This document shows, in pieces, positions 55,016-64,000 of a stretch of 64,000 nt of DNA (position 1 is the first letter of the stretch; each line of letters starts with the position of its first letter). The notes under the pieces were generated by a model. That model was not told where the DNA came from and searched no databases. It was given only the letters and a program-made list of their open reading frames with translations. Origin of the DNA: Gordius sp. MW1 (taxonomy: Eukaryota; Nematomorpha; Gordioida; Gordea; Gordiidae); assembly GCA_964036665.1 (NCBI GenBank), contig OZ038529.1:6866501-6930500 (forward strand), in the 5' to 3' direction. The translations under genes were made by a program, and so were the position numbers.

Positions 55016-55335
55016 ATGCCTTTATAATTGTTGAAATTGTAGTATTTTGTAATATATAAGTTCCTAAGATTATAAATATAAGCTAATGCAAAAGTTTGTT
55101 ATTTACCTTTTTAGATGTGTGCCTTTATAATTGTTGAAATTGTAGTATTTTGTGATAAGTAAGTTCCTAGGATTATAAATATAAGCTAATGCAAAAGTTT
55201 GTTATTTACCTTTTTAGATTTATGTTTCTATAATTGTTGAAATTGTAGCTTACTTTGTAATTTGTAATAAGTAAGTTCCTTAGATTATAAATATAAGCTA
55301 ATGCAAAAGTTTGTTTTTTTTACCTTTTTAGATGT
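55016..55335 (+). repeat. Three tandem units of about 105 bp resembling exon plus intron
   Basis: Each unit runs ATGTATGCC or similar, TTATAATTGTTGAAATTGTA, a GTAAGTTCCT-like donor in two units, ATTATAAATATAAGCTAATG and TTTACCTTTTTAG. It therefore contains both a good 5' and a good 3' splice signal, about 57 bases apart. The short exon-like part would encode hydrophobic residues (AFIIVEIVVF). No gene on this strand could be built around it, so the signals may be fortuitous. Confidence 0.6.
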
Positions 55336-55514
55336 ATGGTTATAAGTCCCTCATATTATAAATATTAAACTACTTAATTTATACTTTGATTAATTTAGCA
55401 TTTATTTAATAGAATGGAAGAATATGGTTTTGCTGAGATTATGGATTATATGAAAAATGGGACTATTCCTATATATTTGATAGTTCTTTATAAAATATTT
55501 TTAATTGTTAAAAT

Positions 55515-55965
55515 TGTTTTAATTGCTATGCAATTTATGGGCTCGTTTTTGGTTGTCCGTTGTCCGTTGATGTCCGTTGTCCGTTGATGTCCGTCCGTTT
55601 ACCCTCCAAAGTATATATTTAATTAAATTAATATTTTGTTCTTGTTAATACCATTGATAATATGACTTTTTGACCGTCCGCAGGCTACTGACCATTGAAA
55701 AAAATGACCATTGGCCAAATAAATCGTAATTTTTTTTCGTTTTTGAATAGGTTAACATTGATAATTACCCTATGCCCTCCACTACAAGGGCCTATGCATC
55801 TACTGATATGGGTCCCTGTGCCCTTATTTAATTAAATGCTATGCAATTTATGGGCTCGCTTTCAATTTTGTTTTTAACGTGTCCTGGCTGCTGACCAATG
55901 CAAAAATGACCTTTGGCCAAAATGAGCATCAAAAATTTTTTGGCCAAATTTTATATATAACCTAC
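55515..55965 (+). repeat. Repeat family S copies
   Basis: Heads AATTGCTATGCAATTTATGG at 55520 and 55833, with GTCCGTTGTCCG microsatellite, the ACTGACCATTG...ACCATTGGCC hairpin (55686, 55880) and TTACCCTATGCCCTCC. Confidence 0.75.
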
Positions 55966-57235
55966 AAATTTATTATAGATGGTCTAACAGACAGCCAACT
56001 ATGTAATATATTTTTAACCTTATAAATGCATATATATTTTTTTATTGGTTTAATATATTTCATTTAATTAGATTGTGATTTCATATAAAACCTAAAAAGT
56101 AATAGTTAAAAAAATATAGGTTTTAGGTCATACTCATTTATTTAATAATTTAGTTTAGAGACCTGCACGGCCCTTCCTTGCCCGAATATGGGCCTAAAAG
56201 CCAGATAAACGTAATTCTTTTATCTTTCTAATTCGTTGTGGTTAACTAATTAAAACATTTCAAATCTTTTGATAATTACCCTTCCCTGCCACCACGCCCA
56301 TGACCCTTTTATTAGTTTGTTATATAGTATTAAGTTTATGTGACTTATTTGCTATTGATCAAACAACTTTTTAACCTGTGTGGCTTATATTTTCCCCCAT
56401 CCATTACAAATTGCTTTCTAAATAATAATTATATCGTATTTATCTTTTAAATACGTTCTGAAATTGAGGGAAAATGGAGGATGATATTGATAAGGGAGAA
56501 AAAAAACGTGCGAGTGAGAAATTGTGCTTACTAAGGGTTATTATATTATTATACAAACACACGCACACACTCTACGCTTGAATTTGTTGTGCGATGTTTA
56601 TTGATAAATTTAATACAACAACCCCCCCCCCCCCTATCGTAAAAAGGGCGGGAGAGAGAGAAGGGAAGAGGGGGTATATAAAACAAAATCGCGTGGGTTA
56701 TAATAAATCAGGGTAGGTAAAAAATAATAAATAATAATGCTTGCTTACTATAATAAAATCCAGGCAAGTATGAATATGTAGGAAGGATGACTATTTGTGT
56801 TAAGGCGTTTGTTTTGATATTTGCGCTCAAGTGAGTGGGGGGGGGGAGGGTATGTGATGTGGGCGTTTATTGATTTTTTTACTTAAAGCTTCACTATTTA
56901 TTGATGAAAATTGCGCGCCTTTAGGTTGTAGTGTAATATAAATATTACGTCCACGAGGAAGCTAGAAATTTGTGTATTTTTGCTAATTCATCAAAAACTT
57001 AATTTATTATAAGTTAGCAATAAAATATATTAACTTTTGTTTATTACTCTTTAAGTTAAAATATTTTTGGTGCAAAATGGTACTTAAATCTTTTCAAATA
57101 TGCTTAAAACTATATCATGACTTTGATTTAATTAGAATAATTTATCTAAAAGCACCGATTAATCTCGCAATGAATAGAATCAATCTAAGATTTCAGCACG
57201 ACATAATGTTTATAAGCTGTGATATGATCTTAGAT
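55966..57235. other. Intergenic with hAT end and simple repeats
   Basis: TTTAGAGACCTGCACGGCCC at 56155 resembles a hAT terminus (TAGAGACCTGCA). C and G runs occur at 56620 and 56835. An open frame at 57077-57316 overlaps the MITE beginning at 57236 and is not supported. Confidence 0.4.
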
Positions 57236-57590
57236 ATAACCATAGACTGCTTATCAACGCACAAAATGTGTACCCTTTTTTCCGCCATCTTGGCACTTTG
57301 TATAGTGATAAGGTAATCATATAGAAATTCGTAATATTCGCAAATTAAATAATCTTAAAATGGTAAATAAAAAAAATATTGAATTGGATAGATATCAAAA
57401 ACAGCATTTTAAAATAAATATCATTTAAAAAATACATAAAAACTAAAAATGTAAAAGATGCGATTAAAGTTTGTTTAATACCATATCTCCATCAATTTTT
57501 ATTGCTATTTTGTATAATATTAATTTATTTACGTTCGTTTTAATTTATAAACTAGTGATGAAGGTAAATAGACTGTTATAGGGCAAAATT
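57236..57590. mobile_element. MITE family F, copy (reverse)
   Basis: Inverse of 16845-17265: CATAGACTGCTTATCAACGC, then ACACGTGTAC-like sequence, GATATCAAAAACAGCA and TTTACGTTCGTTTTAATTTA, ending TAGACTGTTATAG. Contains CCGCCATCTTGGC. Confidence 0.65.
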
Positions 57591-57624
57591 ACATGATTAA
57601 AATACACCAATTGCTCTCCTCAAG

Positions 57625-58095
57625 ATGGAGGTTGATCGTCCGCAGGCTACTGACCAATGGATGACCATTGGCCAAATAAATCGAATTTTTTTTCGTTTTT
57701 GAATTGGTTAACATTGATAATTGCCCTATGCCCTCTTAAATTAATATTTTGTTCTTGTCAATAACATTGATAATCTAAATTTTTGATCGTCCGCAGGCTA
57801 CTGACCAATGGAAAAAATGACCATTGGCCTAATAAATAGAAATTTTTTTTCGTTTTTGTATTGGTTAACATTGATAATTGCCCTATGCCCTCCCCTACAA
57901 GGGCGTATAACTAATTATTTTGCATTTAATACCCCCCTATAGGCATTCTCGCCCCTTCCCACCTTTCTCGCCCATAAATTGCATAGCAAATATGCTACGT
58001 TTATACGGACTATAGAAGAGTTCCCCCTTCCCTTCCCCTACTCCAATTCCCCCCTTCCCCTTCCCACGAGGGCGTGTCCCGCTAAATCTTTAAAA
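57625..58095 (+). repeat. Repeat family S copies
   Basis: Two hairpin units (57645-57672, 57800-57828) with CCGCAGGCTACTGACCAATG, then AATACCCCCCTATAGGCATT and CCCATAAATTGCATAGCAAA followed by a CCCTTCCC tract ending CACGAGGG. Confidence 0.7.
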
Positions 58096-58347
58096 AATTT
58101 GTGCAGGAACAGCCGGAAAGTATTATAATCTTGAATTTTTGCTGTTTTTACTTTACATAAAATATTTTTGATTGTTTTATATATACTGTTTTCACTTTAT
58201 ATTTACTTTAAATAAAATATATCATTCTTATTTCAATGTCTAATGGATATTTGACAAAACATGGTTTTAATATGCCTTTTTCCAATAAAGATGATATATA
58301 ATTAAAAATATATAATTATAATTATTTTATATTATAACAATTTTATC

Positions 58348-58433
58348 CATGGGCGTAGCCAGGTTTTGGATTAGGGGGGGGGCAAAACGTAAATTTTTTT
58401 AATTTTTAAGGGCCCCCCCTGGCTACGCCCATG
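58348..58433. mobile_element. CATGGGCGTA MITE, copy 3 (86 bp)
   Basis: Nearly perfect hairpin with ends CATGGGCGTAGCCAGG and CCTGGCTACGCCCATG, separated by a G run, A/T-rich DNA and a C run. Flanks ATTTTATC and GCTTTATC agree at 6 of 8 bases, consistent with a decayed 8-bp duplication. Confidence 0.82.
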
Positions 58434-58753
58434 GCTTTATCAGATGCAAAATAAATTTAATAAGCTAAATTTATATAGATTGGATCACTTATAAAAGAAT
58501 TAAAACCAAATATATGAATATGACACCTAAGATCATCAGGGATTATAAAATCCTTTATATAAAATTTAATGATTTATGATAATAACTTAAATTGTAAAAT
58601 TTAAATAAAAAAGTTGATATTGATATAAATTATATAAAAAACAAAATATATTTAAAAAATATAAAATTAAAACAAAAAATTTATATTATGTTAAACCTTT
58701 ATTAAAAAATCTTGTATAACAAACCACAATTTTTGATTGACATTTATGCCAGC

Positions 58754-59065
58754 CTATGATACATTTTTGCAATTATAGTGCAGAAATACATGATTGACGT
58801 ATCTGATTGACTTACGCGATATCAAACGATACGCGAATTGAACATTACACCGGCCCGATTCGCGGGAAAATTTAGCCGTCGTAGATGCCCAAGGTGGCAA
58901 GGAGTAAAATAGCTTTTGCAGATTCCTAAAATACCTTTTCCTTTTAAAAATATCAGACATTTCCCGGCCAGTTTCATTTATAGCATCATATACAATAATG
59001 ACGTCATACATACAAGGCTGAAGTTTTCTCGAAAGTATAATAAAAATGTTACAGTTTACGGTCAA
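58754..59065 (-). CDS. Hypothetical ORF
   Basis: A 103-codon frame with a balanced composition (YDVIIVYDAINETGREMSDI, then LQKLFYSLPPWASTTAKF) that is less AT-biased than the surroundings. Its first codons overlap the left copy of a tandem duplication (59032-59385), so the start may be secondary. It could be an exon of an unrecognised gene or a chance frame. No domain recognised. Confidence 0.25.
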   Translation of the reverse strand: MTVNCNIFIILSRKLQPCMYDVIIVYDAINETGREMSDIFKRKRYFRNLQKLFYSLPPWASTTAKFSRESGRCNVQFAYRLISRKSIRYVNHVFLHYNCKNVS

Positions 59066-59385
59066 AATTATTGGGGTTCAACAAACTATTTAAATTAAAT
59101 AAATAAAATTTTAATTATGCAATTTTTGCCATTATTATCACGTGGTGAACATGGAAGCATATTTTTAATAATTTAATTATTTTATTATATTAAAGGTTTT
59201 CTCAAATTAGATATTTAAAAGTATAATAAAAATGTTAAAGGATACGGTCAAAATTATTAGGGTTTAACAAACTATTTAAATTAATATAAATAAAATTTAA
59301 ATTATGCAATTTTTGCCATTATTATCACGTGGTCGATCATAGAAGCATATTTTTAATAATTTAATTATTTTATTATATTAAAGAA
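59032..59385. repeat. Tandem duplication of about 187 bp
   Basis: AAAGTATAATAAAAATGTTA through TTATATTAAAGG occurs at 59032-59202 and again from 59218, both with CAATTTTTGCCATTATTATC and ACGTGGT. Divergence is about 10 percent by eye. Confidence 0.8.
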
Positions 59386-59667
59386 AATTGTATTTCAAAT
59401 AAATCAGCTAACTAGGAAAATAAAATAATGGTATTATTGTAAAATAAGTAACAGCATTAATCAGCAATTTTTTCAAAAACATTTAATTTTAGTCGGATTT
59501 GATGACTAAAACAGAATTTGCATTTGGTTTGTCTAATTATATATATACTAAAAATAGTGGGTTATCCATGAAGTGATAAAACTCGTGCCCTATTTCAAAC
59601 GGGTCAGTATATCAGCAGCAATGAGGCTGTTTGGCGAATTTAATTATAACTACCAAAAATTCACATA

Positions 59668-60010
59668 TCTATATATATAAAAGTAACTCCGTTTTCTTCG
59701 GCCTCTAATAACTCCTAAAGTTCTCGACCGATTGCCACCAAATTTAATCAGATCATTGCCCTGTGGTTTATAACTTATACACTTTTATCACCCAATTATG
59801 CATATTATCGCTTAAGGATGGGAAACGTGCCAGAAAATAATGCATATAAAACCCCGTGGTTATCAATAAAAATCAGAACGTTACTTTACGAACGTTTTCG
59901 AGAACGTTTTTTCTCTAGACGTTTCTCAAGAACCTTGTTTTTCCCAGAACTTCTCCCGATAATCAGTTTCCAGAATATACAATACTCAATCCTTACACGT
60001 AGAAACCTAG
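59668..60010 (+). mobile_element. Possible Helitron 5' end
   Basis: TCTATATATATAAAAGTAAC preceded by A, then GTTCTCGACCGATTGCCACC, has the structure of Helitron 5' ends (compare 616). A matching CTAG 3' end with GGGTCAGCTAG was not found in the following kilobase; CTAG at 60751 is the only nearby candidate. Short plus-strand frames at 59818 and 60107 are not supported. Confidence 0.4.
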
Positions 60011-60724
60011 TAGCATCCGAATAATTCCCCGAAACCTTCTCCCTGTCTACATCCCCGATCTTATAGTTACCTGAGCTTGTAAAGAGAAACTCCTATTCTA
60101 TTCGCCGTGAACATTTTACAATTTTTGGTCCCCGAATTCCTTCCCTTAACGCTCTATACATGCGTCGTATCTAAATTTATAATATCTATCAGTGGGGAAC
60201 GAATAAAGTGTTTAGAAAGCATAGTTTCAAGAAAAATGTCTAAGAGACAAACATTATTAAGTGTATCCTCCCCCAGATTCTCAGTCCCAAATTACAAAGG
60301 TGCCCACCCCCTTTATTAGAGACCCCACCCCAATAAGCAGACATAAGGGAGATACCCCTTCCCGCAGCCTCCGTCCAAAAACGTAAAAATGGTCTCAAAA
60401 CATAGAGGTGATCCTAAAGATTTAATTTTATTATGTAAAACTACGTACTCTATCTTTAATAATTTTAAAAATAGAAATTTATTAAATAAAAAAAACATAA
60501 ATTCAATTATATTAAATAAAAGAGTTTCTTATGTAATCGGTTCCAATATTTTTTATACACTAAATAATCACCTTATTAATGAAGATTTAACACATTTGAA
60601 AATTTTAATAAATTTAATAGTTTTGAAAAATCTTAAAATCCTTTTTCATAATCATTCCTGTAATATAAATTAAAAATTAAGAATAAATATTAGAATTAAA
60701 TGAATAAAAATGTTTTATTTTTAG
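60011..60724. other. Intergenic; one unexplained open frame
   Basis: A 94-codon plus frame at 60389-60673 is rich in Asn, Ile and Lys and looks like AT-rich chance sequence. Nothing else recognised. Confidence 0.35.
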
Positions 60725-61013
60725 GTCAATAAATAGTCAATTTACCTTTTTAGCTAGTTAATAAATTTGAACGAAATTTTAAACATAATATAGATGGCTC
60801 GAAATTATTAATTTTAATGTTATTACAGTTTTTAAATTTTTAATTTTTATGAAATGTTTAAATAAGATCTATTTTAAAATACTGTTGTTGAAATCTAACT
60901 AGTTCAATATGTTTCACCTTTTTAAAATAATTTAATCTACAAAAATGTGTTCATCAAAATGGCGGAAAAAAACACACCATTTTATACCGTGATGAGCCGT
61001 CTATGTAGTCTTC
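60725..61013. mobile_element. MITE family F, partial copy
   Basis: The left part (AATAGTCAATTTACCTTTTT) matches the interior of 16845-17265. The right end (CATCAAAATGGCGGAAAAAA through GCCGTCTATGTAGTCT) matches the right end of 45683-46141, here without palindromic arms. Confidence 0.6.
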
Positions 61014-61986
61014 GATCTCTTTCTACACCGAACAGTGTATTTCTCTCTCATCCTAGATATACGTCGTAAAACAACAAGCACGATTAGTTTTACAATTTTT
61101 ATAACCCCAGATATCATAATTTAAATTATACCCTCTCCTTAGGAATATACTCACTATTTTTTCATAATTTTATAATTTCCGTGAATTTAAAATAATTAAA
61201 ATTGTTGGCTGTTCTAGAAATTCTCAAATTTTTCGCGGAATTCTTAAGAAGTTAGGTCAGTAACTCTTTTTACAAAATAATATTGTTTTTACCCTTGCGT
61301 GTCTTTTCCCCTAAAGACTTTAGTACTTTTAATCAAATAAAAAATTGCTTCAGTTTACACATTACTTTGATAATAGATAATTTTATTAATGAAAGAACAT
61401 AGCGGTTTTAATTTATATTTGAGTTAAATATTGTTAAATATACATGTTAATTTGTTATTTTTTTAAAATTACGTTTTTCTTTAAAATTTTTCCAAGTCAT
61501 TGAAAAAAATGATATAAAATTATCTTAAAATAAATTGTGATTGATGTATTTTTAACAATGGCAGGAGGTGTGTTTCTTTGAAAAATCATATTTTATTAAT
61601 TTATTTCTAATGATTGGTATGCTGTGATATAAATTTGCGATTTCCTTGTCAATCATTCGGCTTTTTTTAGATAGGGGTGGTTGGGGGTTTGGACAATCTT
61701 GAAGGCAAATCTAGTATTTGGGGGAGGGCACTAGCGATTTAGGGAGGGGCATATAAAGATTTCAAGTTTAATTTTCTTTCTAAAAATTGCTACGCACGAA
61801 TTAAATATCAAATGAGTTAATTTTTGTTTAAAAATTAGTGTCATTACTTATTTAAAATTCCCATTCTTATTTTAAATTTTAACTTTATTAAATATAGAAA
61901 TTAGATATATTAGTTATCTTGTTCTCTTTGTTTCTATGTAACTCGATTTCTATTTAATTAAAAAAATATAATGATTTAAATAAAAT
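61014..61986. other. AT-rich intergenic
   Basis: Nothing recognised apart from G-rich short tracts at 61672-61755. Confidence 0.4.
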
Positions 61987-62088
61987 ATGGGTGAAAAGGC
62001 AAACAATAGGGATTTTGATGGGAAAAGTTGGGATGAAAGACGCCACAGAGCATTTGAAAATGATAGAATGAAGGATGTTAATTTTTTG
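61987..62088 (+). CDS. Possible first exon of a BTB-domain gene
   Basis: ATG 61987 opens a 34-codon segment ending at a GTAATT donor (62089). The end of its product, RRHRAFENDRMKDVNFL, resembles the first helix and strand of BTB/POZ domains (R...F......DV.F.V), preceded by a Trp as in BTBD3/6-type proteins (NW....R.R). Composition is less AT-rich than the flanks. A family S repeat begins right after the donor, so the rest of the gene, if real, lies beyond it; I found no second exon before 64000. It may be a gene interrupted by repeats or a fragment. Confidence 0.35.
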
Positions 62089-62099
62089 GTAATTTATAA

Positions 62100-62735
62100 T
62101 CATTAAACTCGGGCCTTCGACCCTCGTGGGAAGGGGGAGGGGGGAAGGGAAGGGGGGAGGGGAAGGGGGAACTCTTCTATACTCTGTATAAAAGTAGCTT
62201 ATTTGCTATGCAATTTATGGGCGAGAAAGATGGGAAGGGGCGAGATTGCCTATACGGGGGTATTAAATGCAAAATAATTGGACTGACGGTCATAGGGTAA
62301 ATATCAATGTTAAATAATTCCGAAGCGAAAAAAAAATTAAAATTTCGAATCACTACTTTGGCCAATGGTCTTTTTTTCATTGGTCAGTAGCCAGCGGAAG
62401 GTCAAAAAGTCACATTAAAATGGTATTAACAAGAACGATATATTAATTAAAAATTAAGAATTTGCCCTCGCCGGGATTCGAACCCACATCAGTAGAGGCA
62501 TAGGCCCTTGTAGGGGAGAGCATAGGGTAATTATCAATGTTAACCTAATTTACAAATTCAAACACGGGAAAAAATTCGATTTATTTGGCCAATGGTCATT
62601 TTTTTCATTGGTCAGGAGCCAGCGGACGGTCAAAAAGTTATATTATCAATGGTATTAACAAGAACAAAATATTAATTTAATTGAAAAAAAAAATTTGTCC
62701 TCTCCTGGGCTTGAACTCGAACCTCCAGGTCAGAA
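62100..62735 (-). repeat. Repeat family S copies (reverse), with tRNA-like words
   Basis: Reading on the minus strand: GGTTCGAATCCCGGCGAGGG at about 62468-62490 and GGTTCGAGTTCAAGCCCAGG near 62705-62730, like the B box and acceptor end of a tRNA gene. Hairpin units (CCAATGGTC...CATTGGTCA inverse) lie at 62360-62385 and 62588-62615. The CTATGCAATTTATGGGCG head lies at 62205-62225. No complete tRNA fold can be drawn. Confidence 0.7.
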
Positions 62736-63454
62736 AGCTGGGCAAATAACTTGAAGGGTATCGAAAAGCTATGTCCGCCCCCCGAGGGGTGGGTATGAAT
62801 AGTACTGCTGCTGCACTGTGTGATGGAGGTTGTGTGTGTGGTGGCGGATTAGATTAACCTTGGCAATGAATTCGTTTTATGAGCGCTTGCGCTACGCATT
62901 TTTGTCACTCACTGCTGCACTACTAAAATAACTAACGTTGCTATAATTCTTAGGGGAGGGGAAAGGGGAGAAACCAGTAAAGCAATAGGACTAGGAGAAA
63001 TACTTTATTTCCCACAATTTTAGTGACCTCAAATATCTTCGGTAAATTTCAAAAAATCATTAAAGTTAATAGGTGTAGTGTAAAAGTATGAATTTTTCAA
63101 TAACTTAACAAAACTATCTTAGAGTATTTGTCCAAATTTCTAATATTTGCCTTAGACCTGAGTAGAGCCGTTAAAGTTCATCTATGATACGAACTAGTTC
63201 AATTTCATAGTTCAATTGAAAAAAAATCATTAGTTAAAGTTCTTTTTTTTTTAAAAAGTAACTAGTTCAAGTTCACGTAGGAAAAAATGTATAGTTCAAG
63301 TTAATAGTTAAATTTTACAAAAATAACTAGTTAAAGTTCAGTTCAAAGTTCAGTTCATTTTTCTAATTATGATAAAGTTTAAATCTAATCCAATTTAGGA
63401 AATGATTCATGAATTAAAATCAGTTTTTTTTGTATCCTATCCAAAATTTTAAAT
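62736..63454. other. Intergenic
   Basis: AGTTCAAGTTCA-like words repeat at 63175-63360 (AACTAGTTCAA, AGTTAAAGTTC, AGTTCAAAGTTCAGTTCA), a possible subterminal repeat of an unknown element. No gene. Confidence 0.4.
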
Positions 63455-63760
63455 AAAACTCGTGGGAAGGGGGAGAAGGGGAGGGGAAGGGGAGGGGGGA
63501 CGACTCATCTATACTCCGTATAAACGTAGCATATTTGCTATGCAATTTATGGGCGAGAAAGGTGGGAAGAGGAGAGAATGCCCATAGGGGGGTATTAAAT
63601 GCAAAATTATTAGTTAATTATTAATTTATACAAATATCTAAAAAGTTAAATGGTATTAACAAGAACAATATATTAATTTAAAAAATAAAAAAATTTGCCC
63701 TCGCCGGGATTCGAACCCACATTAGTAAAGGCATAGGCTTTTGTTGGGGCATAGGGATCC
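63455..63760 (-). repeat. Repeat family S copy (reverse)
   Basis: GGGAAGGGGGAGAAGGGGAG tract, then CTATGCAATTTATGGGCG (63538), AGGGGGGTATTAAATGCAAA and, near 63703, GCCGGGATTCGAACCCACAT, identical in its core to the tRNA-like word at 62472. Confidence 0.75.
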
Positions 63761-63763
63761 ATA

Positions 63764-63925
63764 TTAGTAGTGTTTCGATCTCGTCTCGTCTCGGTCTCGA
63801 AAACAAAATCTCGTCTCGTCTCGGGAGTGATTATGAAAATCTCGATCTCGTCTCGTCTCGGTCTAAAAAATCTCGATCTCGTCTCGTCTCGACGAGAATT
63901 CTCGTTTCGTCTCGACTAAAAAAAA
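63764..63925. repeat. TCTCGTCTCG-rich transposon end
   Basis: TAGTGTTTCGATCTCGTCTC and many further TCTCG words, ending CGACGAGAATTCTCG and a decayed repeat of it. Almost the same as 44736-44865 and the inverse of 26856-26955. Confidence 0.65.
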
Positions 63926-64000
63926 ATATATACGGAATAAATTTTTTTCCTGTTTTATTAAAAATATTAAATAAGTGTTAAAAAATCCAAATGGCAAACT

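Noticed and set aside
57077-57316. 79-codon plus frame
   Set aside because: Overlaps the start of a family F MITE and has no domain resemblance.
62461-62490. A tRNA gene suggested by GGTTCGAATCCCGG
   Set aside because: No A box, anticodon arm or paired acceptor stem at the right distance; the word belongs to repeat family S.

Overview
This is AT-rich eukaryotic DNA, crowded with transposons. Three host genes are recognisable: a mitochondrial carnitine/acylcarnitine carrier (SLC25A20-like, + strand, about 21.0-22.4 kb), a complete three-exon phosphoserine phosphatase (PSPH, - strand, 53.8-54.6 kb) and a truncated, frameshifted squalene epoxidase (SQLE, - strand, 7.15-7.77 kb). A possible 5' exon of a BTB-domain gene lies at 61.99 kb. 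The carrier is close to animal orthologues. The mobile-element repertoire (CsRn1-like and other Ty3/Gypsy elements, hAT, piggyBac, Helitron, LINE) also fits a metazoan. A squalene epoxidase argues against an arthropod or nematode, which lack this enzyme. Many introns are only 33-42 bp, although the genome is clearly repeat-rich. I cannot name the species.

Layout. 0-3 kb: a dispersed repeat (family A) carrying a Helitron, followed by an unknown protein-coding repeat ('element X'). 5.2-6.5 kb: a LINE whose endonuclease half is inverted relative to its RT half. 7.2-7.8 kb: SQLE remnant. 11.2-16.8 kb: a CsRn1-clade LTR element nested in a GCCCG-rich hAT-like element. 18.3-20.8 kb: a long foldback element and a tandem hairpin-bearing repeat. 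21-22.4 kb: SLC25A20. 24.2-25.2 kb: second copy of family A, which serves as an empty site for the Helitron and itself holds a small MITE. 27.7-31.8 kb: a young Gypsy element with nearly identical LTRs. 32.7-33.8 kb: decayed piggyBac transposase. 35.8-44.2 kb: a stack of nested insertions. Element X is split by a palindromic element whose arms both carry the same unrecognised coding sequence; one arm is split by a hAT, which holds a second hAT, which holds a third hAT and a piggyBac-type MITE. 44.3-51.1 kb: a segmental duplication interrupted by a third Gypsy element with an extra 3' ORF. 51.4-52.4 kb: foldback element. 53.8-54.6 kb: PSPH, followed by a tandem exon/intron-like array. 55.5-64 kb: MITEs and copies of the hairpin repeat.

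The host genes belong to unrelated housekeeping pathways (fatty-acid import into mitochondria, serine synthesis, sterol synthesis) and show no functional clustering. The strongest information is structural. Paralogous empty sites and target-site duplications allow several insertions to be placed to the base and ordered in time. The least explained items are element X, the convergent palindromic ORF pair, the 3' ORF of the third Gypsy element, and the hairpin-array repeat family. Intergenic assignments were made by eye, so divergent exons may have been missed.
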